Positions 6,301-14,278 of a stretch of DNA of 19,694 bases are shown here, piece after piece. The notes below the pieces were generated by a model. That model did not search any database. It was not told where the DNA came from and saw nothing but the letters and a program-made list of their open reading frames with translations. The DNA is taken from the NCBI GenBank assembly GCA_026989045.1, contig JALSJY010000097.1, forward strand, positions 1 through 19,694, in the 5' to 3' direction. A program made the position numbers and the translations under genes. Every line of letters begins with the position of its first letter. Positions within the stretch are counted from its first letter, which is position 1. This stretch comes from Hyphomicrobiales bacterium (GTDB taxonomy: Bacteria; Pseudomonadota; Alphaproteobacteria; Rhizobiales; Devosiaceae).

Positions 6301-7634
6301 CGCCTTCTGCCTCCAAGTCGAGATTTTTTGACCAAGCCTTCATATTGTTGTGCAATCAAATGGCTTTGGATTTGCGAAATTGTATCAAGAGTAACCGTCA
6401 CCATGATTAGCAAAGACGTTCCGCCAATAAATTGCGAAATATTTAATTGAGAAAATAATACCTCTGGAATAAGCGCAACAACAGTCAAATATAGCGCCCC
6501 AACAGTGGTTACACGAGTTAAAACATAATCAATATGCGCTGCGGTTCTTTCCCCTGGTCTAATTCCTGGAATAAACCCACCAGATCGCTTAAGATTATCT
6601 GCCGTATCTGATGGATTAAAAACAATCGCCGTGTAAAAGAATGCAAAAAACATAATGAATGCGGCAAATAATATCAAATAAAGCGGCTGGCCACGACCAA
6701 GCAAGGCCGAAACAAATTGCAACCATTGCGGGGCATCACCCTGAGCGGCAAATGAAGCAAGTGTCGCTGGCATAAGTAGAATTGAAGAGCCAAAAATCAC
6801 TGGGATAACGCCTGCAGTATTTAGCTTCAAAGGTAGATGAGAGCTATCGCCTTGGAACATCTTGTTACCAACTTGGCGCTTTGGATATTGAATAAGCAAA
6901 CGACGTTGCGCGCGCTCAAAAAATACAATCACACCAATAACCACAATAGCCAAAACCAACATTCCAACAACGGCGATAGTAGGCAATGCACCAGTACGAC
7001 TTAACTCAAGTGTTTGGGCAATTGTTGATGGAAGATTTGCAACAATACCTGCAAAAATAATTAGTGAAATACCATTACCAACCCCACGAGCTGTAATCTG
7101 CTCACCAAGCCACATCAAGAACATTGTGCCGCCAACAAGGGTAATCATAGTAGAGATTCTAAAGAACCAGCCTGGATCAAGCACAACCCCTGGGCTAGAT
7201 TCTAGGCCAATAGCAATACCATAAGCTTGTACAGCACAAAAGGCTACCGTTAGATAGCGGGTATATTGGTTGATTTTTCTGCGTCCAGCTTCTCCGCCCT
7301 CTTTCTTGAGAGCTTCAAGTTTAGGCGAAGCTGAGGACATAACCTGAATGATAATAGAGGCCGTAATATATGGTATAAGGTTGAGGGCAAAAATAGCCAT
7401 ACGCTCAACCGCACCACCTGCAAACATATTAAATAAGCCTACAACACCCTGCTGTGCTTGCTCAAAAGTTTGTGCATAAGCATCGGGATCAATTCCAGGC
7501 ATTGGAATATATGTTCCAAGGCGATAAATTAGCAAAGCACCTAGTGTAAACCAGATGCGTTGTTGCAATTGTTTAGCTTTACCAAAGGTAGCAAAACTCA
7601 AATTACGTGCTAATTGCTCAGCTGCTGATGCCAT
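6297..7634 (-). CDS. secY: preprotein translocase channel subunit SecY
   Basis: A 445-residue inner-membrane protein forming the Sec translocation channel with SecE and SecG. Ten membrane segments can be placed at about 27-46, 80-98, 127-145, 158-176, 186-204, 219-239, 275-297, 317-338, 374-392 and 402-420. Family marks include YRLGTYIPMPGI before the plug region, the cytoplasmic loop with IQYPKRQVG, and the SecA/ribosome-contact loop SGGFIPGIRPGERT (GIRPGE at 357-362). The C-terminus is a short basic tail. AGGAG lies 7 nt before the ATG, 29 nt after rplO. It ends with an ATGA overlap into adk. Confidence 0.99.
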   Translation of the reverse strand: MASAAEQLARNLSFATFGKAKQLQQRIWFTLGALLIYRLGTYIPMPGIDPDAYAQTFEQAQQGVVGLFNMFAGGAVERMAIFALNLIPYITASIIIQVMSSASPKLEALKKEGGEAGRRKINQYTRYLTVAFCAVQAYGIAIGLESSPGVVLDPGWFFRISTMITLVGGTMFLMWLGEQITARGVGNGISLIIFAGIVANLPSTIAQTLELSRTGALPTIAVVGMLVLAIVVIGVIVFFERAQRRLLIQYPKRQVGNKMFQGDSSHLPLKLNTAGVIPVIFGSSILLMPATLASFAAQGDAPQWLQFVSALLGRGQPLYLILFAAFIMFFAFFYTAIVFNPSDTADNLKRSGGFIPGIRPGERTAAHIDYVLTRVTTVGALYLTVVALIPEVLFSQLNISQFIGGTSLLIMVTVTLDTISQIQSHLIAQQYEGLVKKSRLGGRRR

Positions 7635-7663
7635 TTACGGCTCCTAATAATTAAAAGCTTAAA

Positions 7664-8173
7664 TTACTCGCTTTTAGGTGCTTTTTTTGCCATTTTTCTA
7701 ACAGGCACTTTAACTTCTGGTAAATCAACTTTTCCACCAGTTTCTTCAATTGCTTTTAATGCACCGCTAGAAACGTGATTGACTTTAAAAGTTACCTTTT
7801 TAGCCAAAAATTCTCCACCCGCGATCAGACGAACTCCGTCTTTTGCACGACGAATAACGCCAGAAGCAACAAGTGCTTGGGCATCAATAACATTTTTAGA
7901 ATCAAGTTTACCTGCATCAATTGCTCGTTGAATACGATCAAGACGCACAGCATTAAACTTTTTAGCAAACGGATTGTTAAAACCACGTTTTGGCATTCTC
8001 ATATGAAGTGGCATTTGCCCACCTTCAAAGCCCTTAATGGCTACACCAGAGCGAGATTTCTGCCCCTTCATGCCACGACCACCAGTTTTACCCTTGCCAG
8101 AGCCAATTCCACGACCTACACGAATGCGGTTTTTTGTAGCACCATCATTGTCACTAAGATTATTCAAACGCAT
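7664..8173 (-). CDS. rplO: 50S ribosomal protein L15
   Basis: A large-subunit protein important for late assembly. The start at 8173 gives 169 residues and the family N-terminus (MRLNNLSDNDGA, then VGRGIGSGKGKTGGRG and GQKSRSGVAI). A frame upstream to 8212 overlaps rpmD and adds 13 residues unlike L15, while the ATG at 8173 has AGGA 8 nt upstream and a 19-nt gap from rpmD. The body carries GFEGGQMPLHMRMPKRGF. The C-terminus has a short extra tail (VPVRKMAKKAPKSE) compared with the roughly 145-155 residues of many homologues. Confidence 0.96.
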   Translation of the reverse strand: MRLNNLSDNDGATKNRIRVGRGIGSGKGKTGGRGMKGQKSRSGVAIKGFEGGQMPLHMRMPKRGFNNPFAKKFNAVRLDRIQRAIDAGKLDSKNVIDAQALVASGVIRRAKDGVRLIAGGEFLAKKVTFKVNHVSSGALKAIEETGGKVDLPEVKVPVRKMAKKAPKSE

Positions 8174-8192
8174 AACATTATTCCTAAATTCT

Positions 8193-8381
8193 TTATTTAT
8201 CTTCGACAACACGCACTAGATGCGAAATCTTTTTAATCATACCACGCACTTGCGGAGTATCTTTAAGCGTGCGCACTTTATGCATCTTATTAAGACCAAG
8301 GCCAACCAAGGTTGCACGCTGTGATTTTTCACGGCGTATTGGGCTTCCAATTTGCTCAACTGTTACTGTCTTTTCACTCAT
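8193..8381 (-). CDS. rpmD: 50S ribosomal protein L30
   Basis: A 62-residue large-subunit protein. The core VTVEQIGSPIRREKSQRATL followed by GLNKMHKVRTLKDTPQVRGM is the bacterial L30 signature. The start is placed at the ATG at 8381 (MSEKTVTVEQ); in-frame ATG at 8396 and GTG at 8399 would add five or six residues with poorer sites, whereas AAGAGAA precedes 8381. Length then matches the family (about 60). It lies between rpsE and rplO, as expected for an spc operon. Confidence 0.95.
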   Translation of the reverse strand: MSEKTVTVEQIGSPIRREKSQRATLVGLGLNKMHKVRTLKDTPQVRGMIKKISHLVRVVEDK

Positions 8382-8411
8382 AATATTCTCTTTCATCACC
8401 GCTTAGCGGAT

Positions 8412-8942
8412 TTAGGCATCAATACCAGCTTCACCACGGCGAGCTTGTAATTCTGAAACTTTCAAACCACGACGCGCGGCAACCGAGCGCGGAGAATGAA
8501 CATTCTGCAACGCGTCAAAAGTAGCGCGTATCATATTATATGGGTTTGCACTGCCTTGGGACTTAGCAACAATATCGTTGATGCCTAGCGTTTCAAATAC
8601 AGCACGCATTGGACCACCAGCAATAATACCCGTACCTGGAGGAGCTGAGCGTAAAATAACTTTACCCGCACCATAACGACCCTTTACATCGTGATGTAGA
8701 GTGCGCGCTTCACGAAGAGGTACGCGAATCAACTGACGTTTTGCTTGCTCTGTAGCTTTACGAATAGCTTCTGGAACTTCACGAGCCTTACCGTGGCCAA
8801 AGCCAACCCTGCCCTTTTGATCACCAATAACAACAAGTGCAGCAAAAGCAAAGCGTTTACCGCCCTTTACCACTTTGGCAACACGGTTGATATGCACTAA
8901 ACGATCTACAAATTCGCTATCGCGTTCTTGATCTTTTTTCAT
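8412..8942 (-). CDS. rpsE: 30S ribosomal protein S5
   Basis: A 176-residue small-subunit protein at the mRNA entry side, involved in decoding fidelity. The N-terminal double-stranded-RNA-binding-like domain has RVAKVVKGGKRFAFAALVV and GRVGFGHGKAREVPEAI; the C-terminal domain has APPGTGIIAGGPMRAVFE and the NPYNMIRATFDAL segment. The ATG at 8942 is used; a GTG directly before it (8945) would add one residue and cannot be excluded. The ribosome-binding site is only GAGA-like. It lacks the longer charged N-terminal extension I recall from rhizobial S5. Confidence 0.97.
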   Translation of the reverse strand: MKKDQERDSEFVDRLVHINRVAKVVKGGKRFAFAALVVIGDQKGRVGFGHGKAREVPEAIRKATEQAKRQLIRVPLREARTLHHDVKGRYGAGKVILRSAPPGTGIIAGGPMRAVFETLGINDIVAKSQGSANPYNMIRATFDALQNVHSPRSVAARRGLKVSELQARRGEAGIDA

Positions 8943-8991
8943 CACTTAAATCTCAAATCTTCTCTTTTAAATCTCTTTAAAGGGCTAAATA

Positions 8992-9354
8992 TTAAAAACT
9001 CAACCCAGCTTGCCGAGCTGCATCTGCTAAGGCTTTTACTCTACCGTGAAATATATATGGACCACGATCAAAAACAACATCTGCAATTTTGGCCTCTTTA
9101 GCACGCTGTGCTATCAACTTACCAGCCGCAATTGCTGCATCTTGCGTTGCACCATTCTTATTAGATTTTTTTATGTCCTTATCAAGCGTAGATGCAGCCG
9201 CAAGTGTAACACCATTAGCATCATCAATAATTTGAACATAAATATTCTTTTCAGAACGAAATACACTAAGTCTTGGGCGACCGTTGGCACGATTTTTAAT
9301 CGCGCGACGAACACGTGCTTTACGACGATCAACTCCACTAAGTTTCTTTGCCAT
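8992..9354 (-). CDS. rplR: 50S ribosomal protein L18
   Basis: A 120-residue protein that binds 5S rRNA in the central protuberance with L5. It has the basic N-terminus (DRRKARVRRAIK), the RPRLSVFRSEKNIYVQIIDD strand region, and the conserved end FDRGPYIFHGRVKALADAARQAGL. Length is typical. The ribosome-binding site AAGGA overlaps the rplF stop (TAAGGA), about 9 nt before the ATG, suggesting coupling. A 46-49 nt A+T-rich gap separates it from rpsE downstream. Confidence 0.97.
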   Translation of the reverse strand: MAKKLSGVDRRKARVRRAIKNRANGRPRLSVFRSEKNIYVQIIDDANGVTLAAASTLDKDIKKSNKNGATQDAAIAAGKLIAQRAKEAKIADVVFDRGPYIFHGRVKALADAARQAGLSF

Positions 9355-9368
9355 CTTACTTATAGTCC

Positions 9369-9899
9369 TTACTTCTTCTTACCTTCTTTGCGGTAAATAA
9401 ATTCATCAGAATAACGCACGCCCTTGCCCTTATATGGCTCAGGTGGACGATAAGCTCTAATATTTGCAGCCGCTTGACCAACTAATTGCTTATCAATACC
9501 ACTTACAACAACCTCTGTAGGTGAAGGCACACTAAGCTTTACACCATCTGGAGCTTTATAAATCACATCGTGAGAGAAGCCTAGTAATAATTTTAAATCA
9601 CTACCTTGCAATGCAGCACGATAACCAACACCAGAAATTACAAGCTTTTTTTCAAAGCCAGCTGTAACACCGATAACAATATTTTGCACCAAAGAGCGAA
9701 AAGTGCCCCATGCCGCACGCGCCAATGCGCTATCACCAACAGGTTCAATCACAACACCATCATCAGTGAGCTTGGCGGTTACAGCGTCAATTAGATCAAC
9801 GCTTAATTCACCCTTTGCACCCTTAGCAGTGACTTTTTGACCATCGATGGAAACCGTTGCTCCACTTAGGGCGACCGGTTTTTTGCCAGTACGAGACAT
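9369..9899 (-). CDS. rplF: 50S ribosomal protein L6
   Basis: A 176-residue large-subunit protein near the factor-binding site and sarcin-ricin loop. Two similar domains are visible: the first begins MSRTGKKPVAL, and the second contains the signature GVGYRAALQG and the conserved end IRAYRPPEPYKGKGVRYSDE with a basic tail. Length is normal. AAAGG precedes the ATG by about 8 nt. It follows rpsH after a 54-nt spacer, a little longer than most gaps here, with no structure I would call. Confidence 0.98.
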   Translation of the reverse strand: MSRTGKKPVALSGATVSIDGQKVTAKGAKGELSVDLIDAVTAKLTDDGVVIEPVGDSALARAAWGTFRSLVQNIVIGVTAGFEKKLVISGVGYRAALQGSDLKLLLGFSHDVIYKAPDGVKLSVPSPTEVVVSGIDKQLVGQAAANIRAYRPPEPYKGKGVRYSDEFIYRKEGKKK

Positions 9900-9953
9900 A
9901 TTTCAAACCTTTTTCAACTCAGTTTGTTTTAATTACACTATGAAGCTTATTCC

Positions 9954-10352
9954 TTAGAATACGCGACACAACACTTCACCACCAACATTTTGCGAACGCG
10001 CTTCATGATCTGCCATAACACCTTTTGGGGTAGATATAATAGAAACACCAAGACCATTTGCAATGGTTGGAATGTTTTTGACCGAAGCATAAACCCTACG
10101 TCCAGGACGAGAAACTCTTTGAATTTCACGAATTACGGGTTCTTGCTCAAGATATTTAAGCTCGATATTAAATTCTGCTGAACCATTATCGAATTTTGAT
10201 TCTGAATAGCCACGAATAAAGCCTTCAGATTTCAAAACGTCTAACACACGACCACGTAAAGTAGAAGCAGGTGTTACAACACTATCTTTATTACGCATAT
10301 GCGCATTACGAATGCGAGTTAGCATATCACCAATTGGATCAGAAAAAGACAT
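9954..10352 (-). CDS. rpsH: 30S ribosomal protein S8
   Basis: A 132-residue primary 16S rRNA-binding protein of the central domain. It begins SDPIGDMLTRIRNA, typical of S8, and ends with the signature GVSIISTPKGVMADHEARS and GGEVLCRVF. In E. coli S8 represses spc translation at the rplE region; whether this applies here is unknown. GGGGAG lies about 6 nt before the ATG, a strong site, and the gap from rpsN is 12 nt. Confidence 0.98.
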   Translation of the reverse strand: MSFSDPIGDMLTRIRNAHMRNKDSVVTPASTLRGRVLDVLKSEGFIRGYSESKFDNGSAEFNIELKYLEQEPVIREIQRVSRPGRRVYASVKNIPTIANGLGVSIISTPKGVMADHEARSQNVGGEVLCRVF

Positions 10353-10364
10353 ATTTATTCTCCC

Positions 10365-10670
10365 CTACCAGCTTGACTTAACAAGGCCAGGAATCTGACC
10401 AAAATTACCAAGCTCGCGAAGCGCGATGCGACTTAGTTTAAGTTTACGATAATAACCACGAGGACGACCACTTACTTCACAACGATTGCGAATTCTAACT
10501 GGTGAGCTATTGCGTGGCAATTCAGCCAACTTAAGCCCTGCTTTAAAGCGTTCTTCAAGTGGAAGTTCTTTATTATTGATAGTCATTTTAAGTGCCATAC
10601 GCTTATTAGCATATTTCTTTGACAGTTTAATTCGACGTTTATTTTTTTCTACTGAGCTGGTCTTAGCCAT
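10365..10670 (-). CDS. rpsN: 30S ribosomal protein S14 (long, zinc-free form)
   Basis: A 101-residue S14 that binds the small-subunit head. It is the long C-minus form: only one Cys (RNRCEVSGRPRGYYRK) and none of the CXXC pairs of the 61-residue zinc-binding form. The SGRPRGYYRK and LRELGNFGQIPGLVKSSW segments are diagnostic. It follows rplE by 32 nt. The ribosome-binding site is weak (AAAAG). Confidence 0.98.
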   Translation of the reverse strand: MAKTSSVEKNKRRIKLSKKYANKRMALKMTINNKELPLEERFKAGLKLAELPRNSSPVRIRNRCEVSGRPRGYYRKLKLSRIALRELGNFGQIPGLVKSSW

Positions 10671-10702
10671 ATTTTACAATCTTTTCTGTTCGCTTATCTC
10701 TT

Positions 10703-11260
10703 TTAGCTATCGCCAAAAGGGAAGTTGAAAGCTTTAAGAAGAGCACGTGCTTCCTCATCTGTGTTGGCAGTGGTGCATATAATAATGTCCATTCCCCACA
10801 TCTGATCGACCTGCTCATAGTTAATTTCAGGAAATATAATATGTTCCTTAATGCCCATAGCAAAATTACCATGACCATCAAAACTCTTAGGGTTTAGCCC
10901 ACGAAAATCTCGGATACGTGGCATAGCGATATTCACTAAACGATCCAAAAATTCATACATACGTGTCTTACGCAAGGTTACTTTGGCCCCAAGTGCCATT
11001 TCTTCACGCACCTTAAAACCCGCAATCGAGCGGCGTGCATGTGTAATCATTGGCTTCTGCCCTGCAATAAGTTCAAGATCAGCCGCAGCGACCTTAACCT
11101 TCTTGCTGTCAGCAACAGCCTCACCAACGCCCATATTAAGGACGATTTTGTCTAGTTTTGGCACTTCCATAGGATTTTTATAATTAAAATCCTTGATAAG
11201 GCCAGCACGTATCACATCATCATATTTTGTGCGCATACGCGGAACATATACCTCAGCCAT
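10703..11260 (-). CDS. rplE: 50S ribosomal protein L5
   Basis: A 185-residue 5S rRNA-binding protein of the central protuberance that also touches P-site tRNA. Core motifs include NPMEVPKLDKIVLNMGVG, AGQKPMITHARRSIAGFKVRE and the C-terminal MDIIICTTANTDEEAR. The start is the ATG at 11260 (MAEVYVPRMRTKYDD), giving the usual length; an in-frame GTG at 11275 is rejected because that GTGGAG is itself the ribosome-binding site. The gene overlaps the end of rplX by 8 nt (ATGGCTGA), so the two are probably coupled. Confidence 0.97.
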   Translation of the reverse strand: MAEVYVPRMRTKYDDVIRAGLIKDFNYKNPMEVPKLDKIVLNMGVGEAVADSKKVKVAAADLELIAGQKPMITHARRSIAGFKVREEMALGAKVTLRKTRMYEFLDRLVNIAMPRIRDFRGLNPKSFDGHGNFAMGIKEHIIFPEINYEQVDQMWGMDIIICTTANTDEEARALLKAFNFPFGDS

Positions 11261-11567
11261 TGATAGTTTCTCCACTACGCTTGGCGACGCGTGTTTTTAC
11301 GCCGTCTTTAATTGCAAAACCAACTCGGCTAGCTTTACCATCTTTAGGGTCAGCAATTGCCAAATTAGACAGGTGAATTGAAGCTTCTTTGGTATAAATA
11401 CCAGCTTCTTGGTTTGCGCTTTGCTTTGTGTGACGCTTCATCAAGTTAATACCTTGAACAAGAGCGCGAGTTTTTTCTGGTAAAATTTGAAGAACTTCAC
11501 CAGTCTTTCCTCTGTCCTTGCCGCTCAACACAACAACTTTGTCGCCTTTTTTAATCTTAGCAGCCAT
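11253..11567 (-). CDS. rplX: 50S ribosomal protein L24
   Basis: A 104-residue assembly-initiator protein of the large subunit. The N-terminal KOW motif is plain (KKGDKVVVLSGKDRGKTGEV), followed by the conserved VQGINLMKRHTK segment and a SNLAIADPKDGKASRVGF stretch. The ATG at 11567 is chosen over an in-frame start at 11588: it has a near-ideal GGAGGT 8 nt upstream and begins MAAKIKKGD as in homologues. It starts one base after the rplN TAA and overlaps rplE by 8 nt. Confidence 0.97.
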   Translation of the reverse strand: MAAKIKKGDKVVVLSGKDRGKTGEVLQILPEKTRALVQGINLMKRHTKQSANQEAGIYTKEASIHLSNLAIADPKDGKASRVGFAIKDGVKTRVAKRSGETING

Positions 11568-11568
11568 A

Positions 11569-11937
11569 TTACAGCACCTCCGGTGCAAGCGAAATAATTT
11601 TCATGTGGTTTTTAGCACGCAGTTCACGAGGAACTGGGCCAAAAATACGTGTGCCGATTGGCTCTTTATTTGCATTTACCAAAACCGCGGCATTGCTATC
11701 AAAACGAATAACAGAACCATCGGGGCGGCGAATATCAAATTTTGTGCGCACAACGATGGCTTTCAAAACCTGACCTTTTTTAACACGACCACGAGGAATA
11801 GCATCTTTTACTGACACAACAATTATGTCACCAACAGAGGCATATTTACGGTGTGAACCGCCAAGTACTTTAATGCACATGACACGCTTTGCACCGGAAT
11901 TATCCGCAACTTCTAAATTTGTTTGCATCTGAATCAT
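11569..11937 (-). CDS. rplN: 50S ribosomal protein L14
   Basis: A 122-residue protein on the intersubunit face, the standard L14 length. It begins MIQMQTNLEVADNSGAK, then shows MCIKVLGGSHRKYASVGDI and the end GPVPRELRAKNHMKIISLAPEVL. An in-frame start at 11979 adds 14 non-family residues across the spacer and is rejected; AGAGG lies about 9 nt before the ATG at 11937. The 59-nt spacer after rpsQ is the largest in the spc block apart from that before tuf-rpsJ, with no clear structure. Confidence 0.98.
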   Translation of the reverse strand: MIQMQTNLEVADNSGAKRVMCIKVLGGSHRKYASVGDIIVVSVKDAIPRGRVKKGQVLKAIVVRTKFDIRRPDGSVIRFDSNAAVLVNANKEPIGTRIFGPVPRELRAKNHMKIISLAPEVL

Positions 11938-11996
11938 AGTATGATGCCTCTTCTTCTTTGCCTCTTGCCAAAATAGCAATCAGCCACACATATAAT

Positions 11997-12230
11997 TTAA
12001 GTAGACGAAATAACCGTCCACCGCTTATTTTTAGAAATTGGAACACATTCCTCAATGCTAACCATAGTGCCAACTTTAATGGCATTGCTCTCGTCATGAG
12101 CATGGTATTTTTTGGAACGGCGAACCGTTTTCTTTAACAATGGGTGAGTAAAACGACGATCAACTCTGACCACGATAGTTTTCTCATTCTTATCGGAAAC
12201 AACTGTTCCCTGCAAAATCCGTTTAGGCAT
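11997..12230 (-). CDS. rpsQ: 30S ribosomal protein S17
   Basis: A 77-residue primary 16S rRNA-binding protein. It carries the S17 fold motifs LQGTVVSDKNEKTIVVRVDR, the HPLLKKTVRRSKKYHAHDE loop, and VSIEECVPISKNKRW. AGGT precedes the ATG by about 8 nt and overlaps the end of rpmC (2-nt gap), suggesting coupling. It marks the join between the S10-type and spc-type blocks, with no promoter or terminator between them. Confidence 0.98.
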   Translation of the reverse strand: MPKRILQGTVVSDKNEKTIVVRVDRRFTHPLLKKTVRRSKKYHAHDESNAIKVGTMVSIEECVPISKNKRWTVISST

Positions 12231-12232
12231 GT

Positions 12233-12451
12233 CTAGACCTGTTCCTTAACTTGCAATGTTTCAGCATTTAGTTTCTCACGTAATATTGTTTTTACACGTG
12301 CAATATCACGGCGAACTTCTTTTACCCTTGAAGTTGACTCTAATTGTTGAGTAGCCCTTTGAAAACGCAGGTTAAACTGCTCTTTCTTTAAGCTTTGTAG
12401 CTCATCTTTTAATTCGTCAACCGTTTTGGCTCTAACGTCACTTGCTTTCAT
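12233..12451 (-). CDS. rpmC: 50S ribosomal protein L29
   Basis: A 72-residue protein at the tunnel exit, where trigger factor and SRP dock together with L23. It is a two-helix protein with the pattern KASDVRAKTVDELKDELQSL, then KEQFNLRFQRATQQLE and RVKEVRRDIARVKTIL. AAGGGG lies about 9 nt before the ATG. It sits 14 nt after rplP and 2 nt before rpsQ. Confidence 0.97.
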   Translation of the reverse strand: MKASDVRAKTVDELKDELQSLKKEQFNLRFQRATQQLESTSRVKEVRRDIARVKTILREKLNAETLQVKEQV

Positions 12452-12465
12452 AATATTAAAGCCCC

Positions 12466-12879
12466 TTAATCTGCAATACGGCTAACAAACCGTGTTTTAA
12501 TTGGCAATTTCATGGCAGCAAGACGAAGAGCTTCACGAGCCACTTCTTCATTTACGCCGTCAATTTCAAACATCACTCTGCCTGGGTGAACTCTTGCAGC
12601 CCAATATTCTGGCGTGCCTTTACCTTTACCCATGCGAACTTCAGTTGGTTTCTTAGATACTGGCACATCAGGAAATACTCTAATCCAAACACGACCAGCA
12701 CGTTTCATCTGCCTTGTCATAGCACGACGAGCAGCTTCAATTTGACGAGCAGTAATACGCTCTGGCTCAAGTGCTTTAAGTCCAAACTGACCAAAAGTCA
12801 GTGTATATCCGCCTTTAGCTACGCCGTGAATACGACCTTTATGAGCCTTGCGGAATTTTGTGCGTTTTGGTTGTAACAT
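12466..12879 (-). CDS. rplP: 50S ribosomal protein L16
   Basis: A 137-residue protein near the A-site tRNA and peptidyl-transferase centre. It begins MLQPKRTKFRKAHKGR, carries GYTLTFGQFGLKALEPERIT and AARRAMTRQMKRAGRVWIR, and has the RMGKGKGTPEYWAARV segment. Length is typical. Two purine-rich ribosome-binding matches (GAGGAG and CGGAG) precede the ATG. The gap from rpsC is 15 nt. Confidence 0.98.
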   Translation of the reverse strand: MLQPKRTKFRKAHKGRIHGVAKGGYTLTFGQFGLKALEPERITARQIEAARRAMTRQMKRAGRVWIRVFPDVPVSKKPTEVRMGKGKGTPEYWAARVHPGRVMFEIDGVNEEVAREALRLAAMKLPIKTRFVSRIAD

Positions 12880-12894
12880 TTTGCTCCGCTCCTC

Positions 12895-13614
12895 TTATCT
12901 AGCTGCCGGTTCACGACGACGTTGTTGATGCTGACCACCAGAGCCACCAGCTTCATTTGCACGTCTGTCATGTGCCATCGGATCATGTTCCATAACATCA
13001 CCCTTATAAATCCAAACTTTAATACCGATAATACCATAAGTCGTATCAGCTTCATAAACGCCATAATCAATATCAGCACGAAGAGTGTGCAAAGGAACAC
13101 GTCCCTCACGATACCATTCAAGACGAGCAATATCTGTGCCGCCAAGACGACCAGCAACATTTACTCGAATTCCCTCTGCTCCCATACGAATAGCTGTCTG
13201 CACTGCGCGTTTCATTGCACGGCGAAAAGCAACACGGCGTTCAAGTTGTTGAGCAATACCTTGAGCAACAAGATTTGCATCTGTTTCAGGCTTGCGAACT
13301 TCAACAATATTCACATGAACTTCACTGTCAGTAAATTTAGTGACAATTTTTTTAATACGCTCAATATCAGCGCCCTTTTTACCAATAACGATACCAGGGC
13401 GAGCTGTATGAATAAACACACGACATTTACGATGCGGACGCTCAATAACAATTTTAGAAACAGCAGCGTTTTTCAACTCTTTTTGCAAAGACTTGCGAAT
13501 TGCTAGATCTTCTTGCAACAAGCTACCATATTCACCTTTATTGGCATACCAACGAGAATCCCAAGTGCGGTTAATTCCAAGGCGAAAGCCGATGGGGTTA
13601 ATCTTTTGTCCCAT
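12895..13614 (-). CDS. rpsC: 30S ribosomal protein S3
   Basis: A 239-residue small-subunit protein at the mRNA entry tunnel with helicase-like function. It begins GQKINPIGFRLGINRTWDSR. The KH type-2 domain has its GXXG loop as GKKG (78-81) in IVIGKKGADIERIKK. The C-terminal domain shows GRLGGTDIARLEWYREG and GVKVWI-like GIKVWIYKGD, ending in a basic, Gln/Arg-rich tail. The ATG overlaps the rplV TAA by one base (TAATG) with GAGGAG upstream. Confidence 0.99.
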   Translation of the reverse strand: MGQKINPIGFRLGINRTWDSRWYANKGEYGSLLQEDLAIRKSLQKELKNAAVSKIVIERPHRKCRVFIHTARPGIVIGKKGADIERIKKIVTKFTDSEVHVNIVEVRKPETDANLVAQGIAQQLERRVAFRRAMKRAVQTAIRMGAEGIRVNVAGRLGGTDIARLEWYREGRVPLHTLRADIDYGVYEADTTYGIIGIKVWIYKGDVMEHDPMAHDRRANEAGGSGGQHQQRRREPAAR

Positions 13615-13994
13615 TATGCAGACTCCTCAACTTCACGAACGATAATTGTTAAATGCGCAAATGGCTTTTGAATTTGAGCAGAACGACCACGCGCTCTAGC
13701 ACGAAAACGTTTCATAACCAATGAATTACCAACATAAGCATGAGCAACAACCAAAGCATCTGTATCCAGATTATGATTATTTTCAGCGTTAGCAATTGCA
13801 CTTTCAAGTGTCTTCTTAACAGCGCCAGCAATCCGCTTTGGTGAGAAGGAAAGATCAGCCAAGGCTTTTTCTACTTTCAAACCACGAATTTGCTGTGCAA
13901 CAAGATTTAGCTTTTGCGGGCTTACGCGAACTGCACGTAATACTGCTTTTGCTTCATTATCCTTGAGCGCGCGCTCTGTTTTCAACTTACCCAT
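13614..13994 (-). CDS. rplV: 50S ribosomal protein L22
   Basis: A 126-residue protein whose beta-hairpin lines the exit tunnel, where macrolide-resistance changes map in other bacteria. It has LRAVRVSPQKLNLVAQQIRG, the LESAIANAENNHNLD segment, and the hairpin tip region MKRFRARARGRSAQIQKP. Ordinary length, no deletion in the hairpin is seen. AGAGAGG precedes the ATG, 2 nt after rpsS; it ends in a TAATG overlap with rpsC. Confidence 0.98.
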   Translation of the reverse strand: MGKLKTERALKDNEAKAVLRAVRVSPQKLNLVAQQIRGLKVEKALADLSFSPKRIAGAVKKTLESAIANAENNHNLDTDALVVAHAYVGNSLVMKRFRARARGRSAQIQKPFAHLTIIVREVEESA

Positions 13995-13996
13995 AA

Positions 13997-14275
13997 CTAG
14001 CCTCTCTTGGCTTTTTTATCAGCGGTGTGACCATAATAGGTGCGAGATGGTGAAAACTCACCAAATTTGTGACCAATCATGTCTTCGCTTATGTTAACTG
14101 GAATATGTTTTTTACCATTGTAAACACCAAAAGTAAGACCAACAAACTGAGGCAATATCGTTGAACGACGGCTCCAGATTTTGATAACCTCATTACGTCC
14201 GCTTTCACGAACTTTTTCGGCTTTTTTCAATAGATACCCATCAACAAATGGGCCTTTCCATACGGAACGGGTCAT
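13997..14275 (-). CDS. rpsS: 30S ribosomal protein S19
   Basis: A 92-residue protein of the small-subunit head that partners S13. It shows the near-invariant SVWKGPFVDGYLLKK start, the WSRRSTILPQFVGLTFGVYN core and HKFGEFSPSRTYYGH. AGGT lies about 6 nt before the ATG and overlaps the end of rplB. Gaps to both neighbours are 2-3 nt. Confidence 0.98.
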   Translation of the reverse strand: MTRSVWKGPFVDGYLLKKAEKVRESGRNEVIKIWSRRSTILPQFVGLTFGVYNGKKHIPVNISEDMIGHKFGEFSPSRTYYGHTADKKAKRG

Positions 14276-14278
14276 AAT

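Noticed and set aside
7775..8236. A 153-codon open frame on the plus strand opposite rplO and rpmD
   Set aside because: Fully antisense to L15 and L30, low-complexity composition and no ribosome-binding site; explained by the composition of the real genes.
12922..13506. A 194-codon open frame on the plus strand opposite rpsC
   Set aside because: It lies wholly inside the confirmed S3 gene on the other strand, its protein is rich in Asn, Thr, Ser and Ile with no recognisable fold, and it has no convincing start context. It is a shadow of rpsC codon use.
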